Shown here one piece after another: positions 14,644 through 23,838 of a stretch of 27,307 bases of DNA. Below the pieces are notes generated by a model that was given only the letters and a program-made list of their open reading frames with translations, had not been told where the DNA came from and searched no databases. The stretch is taken from contig JBEIIL010000042.1 of assembly GCA_040380755.1 (NCBI GenBank), positions 1 to 27,307 of the forward strand, read 5' to 3'. Made by a program: the position numbers and the translations under genes. Source of the stretch: Alsobacter sp040380755 (lineage in GTDB: Bacteria > Pseudomonadota > Alphaproteobacteria > Rhizobiales > Beijerinckiaceae). Positions within the stretch are counted from its first letter, which is position 1; each line of letters starts with the position of its first letter.

Positions 14644-15764
14644 ATGTCCGACGTCGCCCTCGCGGTCGACCAGAAGCGCTTCGCCGTCGCATCGCAGTGG
14701 CAGTTGATGTGGTGGGCCTTCCGCCGCCATCGGCTTGCGATGGTGGGACTTTGGGTCGTCGGCTTCTTCTACCTGATCGCGCTGATCCCCGGCTTCTTCG
14801 CCGTCAACGATCCGAGCGCCCAGAACGCCCGCGCCGCCTATCATCCGCCGCAGCCGCTGCACTTCATCGACAGGTCCGCCGACGGCGGCTGGTCGTTGCG
14901 GCCCTACATCCACCCCTTCGTGCTCAAGCGCGACCCGCAGACGCTGGCCGCCGTTTACACAGAGGACACGTCCCGCAAGGTCTACCTGCACCTGTTTGGC
15001 AGCGGCTACACCTGGAACTTGCTGGGCCTGATCCCCGTCTCCACGCATCTGTTCGCCACGTCGGATCCGCGCCAGCCGCTGTTCCTGCTCGGCGCCGACC
15101 GGCTCGGCCGCTGCGTCTGGAGCCGGATCATGCAGGGCACCCAGATCTCGCTCTCGGTCGGCCTTGTCGGCGTCTTCCTGTCGCTGATCCTGGGCGTCGT
15201 GCTGGGCGGCATCTCCGGCTATTTCGGTGGCAAGATCGACTTTGTCATCCAGCGCACCATCGAGTTCATCCTGTCGCTGCCGACGATCCCGATCTGGCTG
15301 GCGCTCGCCGCGGCGCTGCCGCAGGACTGGCCGGCGGTTCTGAACTATTTCATGATCACCGTGATCCTGTCGCTCACCGGCTGGGCGCAGCTGGCGCGGG
15401 TCGTGCGCGGCCGCTTCCTCAGCCTGCGCACCGAGGAGTTCGTCACCGCCGCCCGCCTCGACGGCGCCTCCGAGGGCCGCATCATCTTCCGCCACATGCT
15501 GCCGAGCTTCATGAGCCACATCATCGCCTCGATCACGCTCGCCATCCCGGCGATGATCCTGGCGGAGACGTCGCTGTCCTTCCTCGGCCTCGGCCTGCAG
15601 CCGCCCTCCGTGTCGTGGGGCGTGCTGCTGCGCGAGGCGCAGAACATCCGCTCGATCGCCACCGCGCCCTGGCTGTTCGCCCCGGGCGTCGCCGTGGTCG
15701 TGGCGGTCATCGCCCTCAACTTCCTGGGAGACGGGCTGCGGGATGCCGCCGACCCGTACAACAA

Positions 15765-15768
<4 letters not shown>
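14644..15768 (+). CDS. ABC importer permease, DppC/OppC type
   Basis: A 374-aa second permease. The EAA loop reads TAARLDGASEGRIIFRHMLP in the C-terminal half and is followed by the family signature ETSLSFLGLGLQPPSVSWG. It is longer than E. coli DppC (about 300 aa) because of an extra soluble segment of roughly 100 residues between the first and second transmembrane helices (about 45-150), probably on the periplasmic face. GGAG lies six bases before the ATG. The stop codon overlaps the ATG of the ATPase gene (ATGA), which indicates translational coupling. Confidence 0.9.
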
Positions 15769-17489
<1,721 letters not shown>

Positions 17490-17500
17490 GGAGGCCTGCC

Positions 17501-18730
17501 TTGAAGATCATCGACGTCAAGACGTTCCTGATGCATGCCGGCGCGCCCAGCCTGAAGAGCTGGGCGGCCGACGGCTCTTTCGGCACCCAGACCTATTCGG
17601 GCAACCTCACCGGCACCCGCAACTGGCTGTTCGTCAAGGTCTACACCGACGAGGGCATCACCGGCATCGGCGAGTGCTCGGGCTGGCCGCGGGTGATCGA
17701 GACGGCGGTGCAGGACCTGCGCGCCCTGCTGGTCGGCGAGGACCCGACGCATATCGAGCGACTGTGGCAGAAGACGATGATCGCCATCATGGGCCACGGC
17801 ATGACCGGCACGGTCGGTGGCGGCGCCATGACGGGCATCGACATGGCGCTGTGGGACATCAAGGGCAAGGCGCTCGGCGTGCCGGTGTGGAACCTGCTGG
17901 GCGGCAAGGTCCGCGACCGCATCCGCATCTATGCCCACGCCAACACGCCCGAGGTGGCCCTGAGCCTGAAGGAACGCGGCATCACCGCCATCAAGTGCGG
18001 TGGCGTGTCCGACCCGGTCCGCAAGGTCGCCATGCTGCGCGACGCCGTCGGCGACAGCATGGACATCGCCATCGACCTGCATGGCCCGCCCTGGCTGACG
18101 CCGGGCGACGCCGCGGTGCTGGCCCGTGCGCTCGAGCCCTACGGCATGATGTGGATCGAGGATCCGATCGCGCCCGAGAACCTCGACGGCTACCGCCGCA
18201 TCCGCGACGCCGCCCATGTGCCGCTGGCTGCCGGCGAGCGCATGGCCACCATCTGGGGCCTGCGCGAGCTGATCGAGCAGGACCTCGTCGATGTCGCCCA
18301 GCCCGACACCGGCCGGGCCGGCGGCATCACGCAAATGCGCAAGATCGCCGCCATGGCGGAGGCCCACCACATCATGATGGCGCCGCACTCCGGCTCGCTC
18401 GGCCCGGTTGCCGAATATGCCGCCCTGCACCTGATGGCAGCGATCCCCAACGCGCTGATCCTCGAGCGCATCGAGGACGACTGGGACGGCCGCGCCCGCA
18501 CCGTGATCCCGCACCCCGTGCAGCAGGATGGCTGGCTGACCGTGCCGGACACACCGGGTCTCGGCGTCGACATCGACGAGGAGTTCGTCGCGCAGTTTCC
18601 GTCGCGCCAGAACCTGTCGGTGCCGATCTCCGAGAAGGCGAACTCCTACGCCGACGGCACGTTCTCGGAGCACGTCTACGTCCAGACCCGCATGAAGCGC
18701 GGCGTCTACTACAAGCCCGGCGGGCGCTGA
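17501..18730 (+). CDS. Enolase-superfamily dehydratase, D-galactonate dehydratase-like
   Basis: A 409-aa acid-sugar dehydratase. The metal ligands are Asp192 (in IDLHGPP), Glu220 (IEDP) and Glu246 (GER). The acid/base residues are His194, two residues after the first ligand, and the Asp269-His296 pair (AQPDTG and MAPHSGS). From memory, the spacing of these five residues is nearly the same as in E. coli DgoD (183, 185, 209, 235, 258, 285), which places it in the GalD-like branch, distinct from the GlucD-like enzyme in the same island. Mannonate or gluconate dehydratases share this pattern, so the substrate is open. Translation starts at a TTG with GAGGAGG six bases upstream. It is the last gene of the epimerase-transporter operon and ends 9 bp from the convergent moeB-like gene. 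Confidence 0.86.
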   Translation: MKIIDVKTFLMHAGAPSLKSWAADGSFGTQTYSGNLTGTRNWLFVKVYTDEGITGIGECSGWPRVIETAVQDLRALLVGEDPTHIERLWQKTMIAIMGHGMTGTVGGGAMTGIDMALWDIKGKALGVPVWNLLGGKVRDRIRIYAHANTPEVALSLKERGITAIKCGGVSDPVRKVAMLRDAVGDSMDIAIDLHGPPWLTPGDAAVLARALEPYGMMWIEDPIAPENLDGYRRIRDAAHVPLAAGERMATIWGLRELIEQDLVDVAQPDTGRAGGITQMRKIAAMAEAHHIMMAPHSGSLGPVAEYAALHLMAAIPNALILERIEDDWDGRARTVIPHPVQQDGWLTVPDTPGLGVDIDEEFVAQFPSRQNLSVPISEKANSYADGTFSEHVYVQTRMKRGVYYKPGGR

Positions 18731-18739
18731 GCAGAGGCT

Positions 18740-19522
18740 TCAGGCTGGTCCGTCCGGCCGGCCCGTGAGTGGGTTCTGCGGGTCCCATCCGTACCCGATC
18801 GTCTCGAACCGCATGGCGCGGGCGTCGAGCATCAGCAGCCGGCCGACCAGGCCCTCGCCGAAGCCGACGATCTCGCGCACCACCTCGAGCGCCATCATGG
18901 CGCCGAGCATGCCGGCCAGCGCGCCCAGCACGCCGGCCTCGGCGCAGGCCGGGATGCTGCCCGCCGCCGGTGGCGAGGGGAACAGGCAGCGATAGGTCGG
19001 GTTCGGCGTCCCGTCCGCGCCGGTCTCATGCGGGCGCAGCGTCGTCAGCGAGCCGTCGAACGGCCCGAGCGCGCCTGCCACAAGCGGCCGGCTGGCCCGG
19101 CAGCAGGCGTCCGAGACCACATAGCGCGTGGCGAAATTGTCCGACCCATCGGCGACAATGTCGTAGTCTGCCACCAGCGCCGCCGCGTTGCCGGCGCCGA
19201 TGCGCAGCACATGGGGGACGATCCGCACATGCGGGTTGAGCCGGGCCACGGCGTCGGTGGCGCTGTCGACCTTGCTGCGGCCGATGTCAGGCGTGCCGTG
19301 GATCACCTGGCGCTGTAGATTCGACAGCGACACCGTGTTGTCGTCGACGATCCCGAGCGTCCCGATCCCGGCGGCCGCTAGATACTGGATCACCGGGGTG
19401 CCGAGCCCGCCGGCGCCGATCACCAGTACGCGGGCGGCCTTCAGCTTTGCCTGACCCGGCCCGCCGACCTCGCGCAGGACGATGTGGCGGGCATAGCGTT
19501 CGATTTCGGCCGGCGCCAGCAT
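18740..19522 (-). CDS. HesA/MoeB/ThiF-family adenylyltransferase
   Basis: A 260-aa E1-like enzyme that adenylates the C-terminal glycine of a small sulfur-carrier protein such as MoaD or ThiS. The ATP-binding loop GAGGLG is at residues 36-41, Arg71 lies in SNLQRQVIH, Lys84 follows, and the magnesium-binding Asp128 sits in GSDNF. A conserved cysteine appears in PACAEAGVLG (Cys193). The four zinc-binding cysteines of classical MoeB (two CxxC pairs) are not present: only Cys179 stands at the first site and the C-terminus ends in a PQNPLTGRPDGPA tail without CxxC. This resembles zinc-less members of the family, or a diverged MoeB. Its ATG overlaps the stop codon of the upstream isomerase gene by one base (TGATG). 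Confidence 0.85.
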   Translation of the reverse strand: MLAPAEIERYARHIVLREVGGPGQAKLKAARVLVIGAGGLGTPVIQYLAAAGIGTLGIVDDNTVSLSNLQRQVIHGTPDIGRSKVDSATDAVARLNPHVRIVPHVLRIGAGNAAALVADYDIVADGSDNFATRYVVSDACCRASRPLVAGALGPFDGSLTTLRPHETGADGTPNPTYRCLFPSPPAAGSIPACAEAGVLGALAGMLGAMMALEVVREIVGFGEGLVGRLLMLDARAMRFETIGYGWDPQNPLTGRPDGPA

Positions 19523-20124
19523 CAGCGCTGCCCGACCGCCCAGTCGAGCGCCTCCTCGAGCCGGTCATTGCCCCAGAAGATCTCGCCGTCGGCGGTGACG
19601 AAGGACGGGGCACCGAACAGCCCAAGCCGCTCCGCCTCCTCGGTCAGGCGCCGCAGCTCCGCCTTGACGACATCGGTGCGGGAGGCGGCAACCGCCGTCA
19701 CCAGGTCATCGCCGGTCTCGCGCACGATGCTGGCGAGCGCTGCCTCGTCGCTGATCGGCCGGCCCTCGCAGAACTCCATCCGGAACACGGCCCGGCTGTA
19801 CGCCGGCCGCGCCTCGTCCGGCAGCGCCACGGCAATGCGTGCTGCCGCCACGGAATTCTGCGGGAAGGGATCGGGCCTCACCAGCGGCAGCCCCATCCGG
19901 TCGCAGGCGCGCTGCATGTCGCGCCACATATACTGCCCCTTCACCGGGAACAGGTTGAACGGCGAGGTCGTATAGCCCTGGTTGCGAAAAATCGGCCCCA
20001 GCAGGAACGGCTTCCATTGCACGGCCACGTTGCGCCGCGCCGCCAGAGCGTCGATCCGCTCGGCGGCGAGGAACGAATAGGTCGAGGCGAACTCGTACCA
20101 GAAGGCGAGAACGGGCTGCTGCAT
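19522..20124 (-). CDS. 2-hydroxychromene-2-carboxylate isomerase family protein (DsbA fold)
   Basis: A 200-aa thioredoxin-fold protein of the kappa-class GST/HCCA isomerase group. The N-terminal FWYEFASTYSFLAAERI carries the serine (Ser14) that replaces the DsbA cysteine and activates glutathione. The middle has the family segments FLLGPIFRNQGY and KGQYMWRDMQR, and the C-terminus has GLFGAPSFVTADGEIFWGNDRL. Known relatives isomerise 2-hydroxychromene-2-carboxylate in naphthalene degradation, but chromosomal homologues outside aromatic clusters have undefined substrates. Here the partner is a MoeB-like gene, not aromatic catabolism. AGGG lies seven bases before the ATG. The gene starts about 50 bp beyond the rplT terminator and so begins a new transcription unit. 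Confidence 0.85.
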   Translation of the reverse strand: MQQPVLAFWYEFASTYSFLAAERIDALAARRNVAVQWKPFLLGPIFRNQGYTTSPFNLFPVKGQYMWRDMQRACDRMGLPLVRPDPFPQNSVAAARIAVALPDEARPAYSRAVFRMEFCEGRPISDEAALASIVRETGDDLVTAVAASRTDVVKAELRRLTEEAERLGLFGAPSFVTADGEIFWGNDRLEEALDWAVGQR

Positions 20125-20174
20125 GGCGCGACCCTAGGCAGCGCGCCGGACCTTGGCAAGGCGGCGCGCCAACG

Positions 20175-20199
20175 CAAAAAGGCCCGCCGGAGCAGGCCT
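20175..20199 (-). terminator. Intrinsic terminator after rplT
   Basis: On the minus strand, an 8-bp stem with one G-T pair and a TCCG loop (20199-20180) runs directly into five T (20180-20176). It lies 30 bp after the rplT stop codon and closes the ribosomal protein operon. Confidence 0.85.
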
Positions 20200-20229
20200 G
20201 TCTGCGGTCGCCGACCGGTCAGGTCGCGA

Positions 20230-20595
20230 TCAGGCGGCGACGGGAAGCGCCGACTTGGCCTTCTCGACCAGCACCGCGAAGGCGGCCGGCTCGCGAATGG
20301 CGATATCGGACAGGACCTTGCGGTCCACCTCGACGCCGGCCTTGTTGAGGCCGTCGATGAAGCGCGAATAGACGAGGCCGTGCTCGCGCACCGCGGCGTT
20401 CAGGCGCTGGATCCAGAGCGCACGGATGGTGCGCTTCTTGGCCTTGCGGTCGCGGGTGGCATACTGCATCGCCCGATCGACGGCCGCCTTGGCGGTGCGG
20501 ATCGTGTTCTTGCGACGGCCGTAAAAGCCCTTGGCGGCCTTCAGGGTCTTCTTGTGCTTGGCATGGGACGTAACGCCCCGCTTGACACGTGACAT
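20230..20595 (-). CDS. rplT: 50S ribosomal protein L20
   Basis: A complete L20 of 121 aa, a basic protein that binds 23S rRNA early in large-subunit assembly. The characteristic N-terminus MSRVKRGVTSHAKHKKTLKAAKGFYGRRKN and the segment RKAKKRTIRALWIQRLNAAVREHGL are intact. AAGGAG lies seven bases before the ATG. It follows rpmI by 37 bp and is closed by an intrinsic terminator. In several bacteria L20 represses its own operon by binding the mRNA leader; the structured leader upstream of rpmI is a candidate site. Confidence 0.98.
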   Translation of the reverse strand: MSRVKRGVTSHAKHKKTLKAAKGFYGRRKNTIRTAKAAVDRAMQYATRDRKAKKRTIRALWIQRLNAAVREHGLVYSRFIDGLNKAGVEVDRKVLSDIAIREPAAFAVLVEKAKSALPVAA

Positions 20596-20632
20596 GGCTG
20601 ATCTCCTTCGTGGATCTGGGGTGCCGGGGCGA

Positions 20633-20833
20633 TCAGCCGTTCGGCAGGAAATACTTCTTCACGTTGGCCGCATCGCCCTCGAAGAGGACGGCTGTGCCGC
20701 GGTTGTTGCGGATCTGCTTGTTCGTCCGCTTGATCATGCCATGGCGCTTGCCGGCATGCGCGTACATGACCTTGCCGGTCGCCGTGATCTTGAAGCGCTT
20801 CTTGGCGCTCGACTTCGTCTTGATCTTGGGCAT
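20633..20833 (-). CDS. rpmI: 50S ribosomal protein L35
   Basis: A complete L35 of 66 aa beginning MPKIKTKSSAKKRFKITATGK and containing the conserved HGMIKRTNKQIRNNRG region. The start ATG has a GGAGAGAG ribosome site. The frame stays open for 53 codons upstream, but these have no similarity to L35 and span the leader and promoter. It is cotranscribed with rplT. Unlike the usual infC-rpmI-rplT order, infC is separated from it by a class II aldolase gene and a 208-bp intergenic region with its own promoter. Confidence 0.98.
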   Translation of the reverse strand: MPKIKTKSSAKKRFKITATGKVMYAHAGKRHGMIKRTNKQIRNNRGTAVLFEGDAANVKKYFLPNG

Positions 20834-20847
20834 TTTGCTCTCTCCAG

Positions 20848-20862
20848 GGGCGGTTTCCGCCC
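20848..20862 (-). promoter_or_regulatory. Hairpin just upstream of the rpmI ribosome site
   Basis: A perfect 6-bp stem GGGCGG/CCGCCC with a 3-nt loop ends one base before the CTGGAGAG ribosome site of rpmI. It could influence ribosome access, for example as part of an L20-responsive leader. No T-run follows. Confidence 0.5.
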
Positions 20863-20919
20863 TCTTTGTGCTGGTCGGCCATTCGAAAACAGCCGTTCGT
20901 CTCGTCATGAGAACGAAAT

Positions 20920-20954
20920 GAACCGCCACGGCAGCCCTTACAGCCGGGCGGTTC
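20920..20954 (-). promoter_or_regulatory. Long hairpin at the 5' end of the rpmI-rplT leader
   Basis: GAACCGCC and GGCGGTTC form a perfect outer 8-bp stem, extended by an inner CGGC/GCCG stem with one bulged base. It begins about four bases after the predicted transcription start and is followed by a CU-rich but not T-only tract. It may be an L20 binding site, a transcript stabiliser, or the remnant of a terminator for the upstream aldolase gene. Confidence 0.5.
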
Positions 20955-20964
20955 GAACACGCGC

Positions 20965-20992
20965 CGTATATCAGAAAGCCAGGCGAGATCAA
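20965..20992 (-). promoter_or_regulatory. Internal promoter for rpmI-rplT
   Basis: Reading leftward, TTGATC (20992-20987) and TATACG (20970-20965) are 16 bp apart. This gives a leader of about 125 nt before rpmI and lets the ribosomal genes be expressed independently of infC. Confidence 0.5.
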
Positions 20993-21041
20993 GGCTTCGG
21001 GCCGCGTGTCGCGACGTGGGAGAGCTGCGCCGACGCGTCGG

Positions 21042-21794
21042 TCAGAGGCCGATCACGCGCTTCAGGGCGTCGAAATGCTCCTCCGCCTGGAAGTCGAGCA
21101 CCTGCATCCACTGGCGCGCGGTCTCCTCGACTTCGCGCGGCGGGATCATCTTCAGCGGCCGGCCGGTCGACATCGCCAGCACCTGCTGGCGGCAGGCCCG
21201 TTCGAGGAAGTAGAGATCGTCAACGGCGGTGGCGATGCTGCCAGCGCCGACGATGACGCCATGGTTGGCCAGGAACGTGATGTCGGCGCCGGCACGGTCC
21301 GCCCCGCCGGCGGCGGCAATGCGCTCGCCCTCTGCGGAATCGAGGGCCAGCCCGCCAAAGTGGTCGTCATAGGCGGTGCGGTTCCAGAACCGGCAGGCCG
21401 TCTGGTGCGCCATTTCCAGGCGCCCGCCCTCGATCATGGTCAGCGCCGTGGCGTAGGGCATGTGCGTGTGCAGGATGCAAAGGTGCCGCGGATTGGCCCG
21501 GTGTCCGGCGATGTGGATGTTGCGGGCGGTGGCCTCGGCCTCGCCGTCGCCGTCCAGGATCGTGCCGTCGCCGTCCATCAGCAGCAGGTCCTGCGGACGC
21601 ATCTCCGACCAGTGCAATCCGTAGGGGTTGATCAGGTAGCGTTCCTGCGGGCCGGGCACCGCCACCGAGAAGTGGTTGCAGATGCCCTCATGCAGGTCGA
21701 AATACTCGGCGATGCGGAACGCAGCGGCCAGGTCCTGCCGCAGCGTGACGATGTCGGGGGCGGCGATGGGTGCGGCGTCGGCTGCGGCGGTCAT
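21042..21794 (-). CDS. Class II aldolase/adducin family protein
   Basis: A 250-aa zinc-dependent class II aldolase-fold protein. The metal ligands are His109 and His111 (in ILHTHMP) and His178 (in LANHGV), with acidic residues Glu85/Glu87 in DGDGEAEATARNIH as the likely catalytic position. FDLHEGICNHFSVAVPG near the N-terminus is typical of the subgroup annotated only as class II aldolase/adducin, many of which have unknown substrates. Relatives act on fuculose-phosphate, ribulose-phosphate or decarboxylate hydroxy-keto acids. The ATG at 21794 follows infC by 53 bp; the frame is open further upstream but within infC. Its position inside the translation-gene cluster is odd, and it could be cotranscribed with infC. 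Confidence 0.87.
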   Translation of the reverse strand: MTAAADAAPIAAPDIVTLRQDLAAAFRIAEYFDLHEGICNHFSVAVPGPQERYLINPYGLHWSEMRPQDLLLMDGDGTILDGDGEAEATARNIHIAGHRANPRHLCILHTHMPYATALTMIEGGRLEMAHQTACRFWNRTAYDDHFGGLALDSAEGERIAAAGGADRAGADITFLANHGVIVGAGSIATAVDDLYFLERACRQQVLAMSTGRPLKMIPPREVEETARQWMQVLDFQAEEHFDALKRVIGL

Positions 21795-21847
21795 GCTCTT
21801 GCCCCCGTCTGGGACGGGCCGGCCATGGCCGGCCCGGTCGGCGTCCG

Positions 21848-22390
21848 TCAGCGCGGCGCCATGATCATGATCATCTGTCGGCCTTCGAGCATCGGCTCGG
21901 ATTCGACCTTGGAGACGTCGGTCATCTCGGCGCGGACCCGGTCGAGGAGCTTCATGCCAAGGTCCTGGTGCGCCATTTCGCGCCCGCGGAACCGCAGCGT
22001 CACCTTGACCTTGTCGCCCTCCTCGAAGAAGCGGCGGACGGCCTTCATCTTGACCTCGTAGTCGTGGTCGTCGATGCCGGGCCGGAGCTTGATCTCCTTG
22101 ACCTCGACCGTCTTCTGCTTCTTCCGGGCCTCGGCGGCCTTTTTCTGCTCGTTGAACTTGTACTTGCCGTAGTCGAGAATCTTGCACACGGGCGGTGCCG
22201 CGTTCGGGGCGATCTCGACAAGGTCCAGTCCGGCCTCTTCGGCGGCCTTCAGGGCGTCGAAAAACGACATCACGCCCTTGTTGGAACCGCCTTCATCAAT
22301 CAGCTGGACTTCCCGGACGCCGCGGATGTCGCGGTTGGCCCGCGGTCCCTCCTTCTGCGGGACCGGGGCTGCTCTCATGGGTCTGCGAAT
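21848..22390 (-). CDS. infC: Translation initiation factor IF-3
   Basis: A complete IF-3 (180 aa) that controls start-codon selection and keeps the ribosomal subunits apart. The N-domain (EGPRANRDIRGVREVQLIDEGG), the linker lysine/arginine tract and the C-domain (KEIKLRPGIDDHDYEVKMKAVRRFFEEGDKVKVTLRFRGREMAH) are all present. The best start is an ATT at 22390, nine bases after AGGAG. The nearest in-frame ATG (22378) lies 21 bases from that ribosome site and has none of its own. An AUU start is the known device by which IF-3 represses its own synthesis, because it discriminates against non-AUG starts. No thrS gene is directly upstream; a glycosyltransferase gene is there instead, and a TTGACA at 22503-22498 suggests a separate infC promoter. 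Confidence 0.96.
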   Translation of the reverse strand: MRRPMRAAPVPQKEGPRANRDIRGVREVQLIDEGGSNKGVMSFFDALKAAEEAGLDLVEIAPNAAPPVCKILDYGKYKFNEQKKAAEARKKQKTVEVKEIKLRPGIDDHDYEVKMKAVRRFFEEGDKVKVTLRFRGREMAHQDLGMKLLDRVRAEMTDVSKVESEPMLEGRQMIMIMAPR

Positions 22391-22475
22391 GGCTCTGCTC
22401 TCCTCTGGGCCGCTCCGGTCCTGGCACAATGACAGCCCTGTAGGACCGGCCGCGGCTGTGCTTCGGCAACGGAGC

Positions 22476-22503
22476 AAATTCGCAGAAGTCGCCGCGATGT
22501 CAA
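22476..22503 (-). promoter_or_regulatory. Probable infC promoter
   Basis: Reading leftward, a perfect TTGACA (22503-22498) is followed after 16 bp by a poor -10, GAATTT (22481-22476). The -35 is convincing and the -10 is weak, as is common in alphaproteobacterial promoters. It lies between the glycosyltransferase stop codon and infC. Confidence 0.45.
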
Positions 22504-22534
22504 CCGCTGAAAGACGGCAGAAGCCGTTGGCAGC

Positions 22535-23752
22535 CTAGCGATCGCGTCCCAGCAGGGCCGCATAGAGGTCCAGCGTCTCGCTCACCATGCGGTCGAGCGA
22601 GAACCGTGTCTCCACATGGGCGCGGGCCCGACCAGCCAGCGCATCGCGTGCACTGGCACCCATCGCCAGCGCCGCGCCGATCGCCTCGGCCAGCGCCCCG
22701 GCGTCACCGGCCGCCACGTGCCAGCCGGTGCGCGCCCCCGCCAGGACCTGCGGCGGCGCCAGCACGGTTTCGGGGACTGCGCCGAGATCGGAGACGACGA
22801 CGGGTGCCCCCATAGCCTGCGCCTCGACGGCGGAGCGGCCGAAGGCCTCCGGCTCCGTCGACGGCACGGTCACCACCGAGGCGGCCGTGAACGCCGCCGG
22901 CATGTCGGTGCAGTGCCCCACCCGCCGCACCACATCGCCGAGGCTGAGGCGAGCCACCAGCGCGTCCAGCTCGCGCACATAGGCCTCGCGGCCCTGCGGA
23001 TCGCCGGCCAGCACCACCGCGAGGTCGTCGATGCCGCTGTCGACGAGCCGCCGCGCCGCCTCGACCAGCAGCTTCTGGCCCTTCCAGCTGGTCAGCCGTG
23101 CCGCCAGCAGGACGATGCGGCGCCCTGGCTCGACCTTCCAGGCGCGGCGCAGCGCCTGCACCCGGCCCGGCTCCACGGCGGCCGGCGAGAAGGCGCGCAG
23201 GTCGGTGCCACGGTAGATCACCCGCACCCGGTCGCGCGCAAACGGGTGCTGCCGGCCGATCAGCTCCTCGGTGTAGTGCGAGTTGGCGATGACCGCATCG
23301 CCACGCGCCATCACCGAATTGTACAGCGTCTTGACCGCCGAGCGGCCCGCATAGCTGCCGTGATAGGTGGTGACGAACGGGATGCCGAGGGTCTTGGTGG
23401 CCAGCAGCGCACTCCAGGCCGGCGCACGCGAGCGGGCATGGACGAGGTCGACGCCCTCCTCCAGGCACAGCGACCGCAGCCGGCGGACATTGGCCAGCAT
23501 CGCCAGCGGGTTCTTGGTGCGGGCCGGAAACGCGATCCAGATGCCGCCCTTGGCCTGCAACTCGGCGACGAGCCGGCCGCCCTCGGTGGCGACCAGCGCC
23601 CGCGCGCCCGCGCCGGCCAGTCCGGCGGCGATGTCGACCGTGGTGCGCTCGGCGCCGCCTGCCTCCAGCTCGGGTACGATCTGCAGAACGGTGCGTCCGC
23701 CCAGCGGCGACAGGCTGCGCGCCGATAATGGATTGAGGCCAGTCTCTCGCAT
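22535..23752 (-). CDS. Family 4 (GT-B) glycosyltransferase
   Basis: A 405-aa cytoplasmic or membrane-associated glycosyltransferase using a nucleotide sugar. The N-terminal acceptor domain begins TVLQIVPELEAGGAERTTVDIA, typical of GT4 enzymes of envelope polysaccharide synthesis. The donor-binding residues are Arg219 and Lys224 (in ARLTSWKGQKLL) and the EX7E motif Glu302...Glu310 (in EPEAFGRSAVE). The acceptor and sugar are unknown; LPS-core or exopolysaccharide synthesis is the usual role. No other polysaccharide gene is in the window. The ATG at 23752 was chosen because the longer frame would overlap the divergent hydrolase; its ribosome site is weak. Confidence 0.88.
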   Translation of the reverse strand: MRETGLNPLSARSLSPLGGRTVLQIVPELEAGGAERTTVDIAAGLAGAGARALVATEGGRLVAELQAKGGIWIAFPARTKNPLAMLANVRRLRSLCLEEGVDLVHARSRAPAWSALLATKTLGIPFVTTYHGSYAGRSAVKTLYNSVMARGDAVIANSHYTEELIGRQHPFARDRVRVIYRGTDLRAFSPAAVEPGRVQALRRAWKVEPGRRIVLLAARLTSWKGQKLLVEAARRLVDSGIDDLAVVLAGDPQGREAYVRELDALVARLSLGDVVRRVGHCTDMPAAFTAASVVTVPSTEPEAFGRSAVEAQAMGAPVVVSDLGAVPETVLAPPQVLAGARTGWHVAAGDAGALAEAIGAALAMGASARDALAGRARAHVETRFSLDRMVSETLDLYAALLGRDR

Positions 23753-23838
23753 CAGCAGAGCCCGCCATGGTAGGACGGCGGAAACGCTGGCGCACTGGCC
23801 GGGGTGGGGCAAAGCGGCATCATGCAACGAGGTTTACG

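Noticed and set aside
13920..15764. A frame open for more than 600 codons upstream of the fused ATPase and in phase with it, suggesting a 1189-aa protein
   Set aside because: It runs out of frame through the two permease genes, whose own frames carry clear family motifs. The open frame reflects high GC. The real start is the ATG overlapping the DppC-like stop codon.
22510..22534. ACGGC-TTCT-GCCGT hairpin as terminator of the glycosyltransferase gene
   Set aside because: The stem is only 5 bp and is followed by CTTTC rather than a T-run. It is too weak to call.
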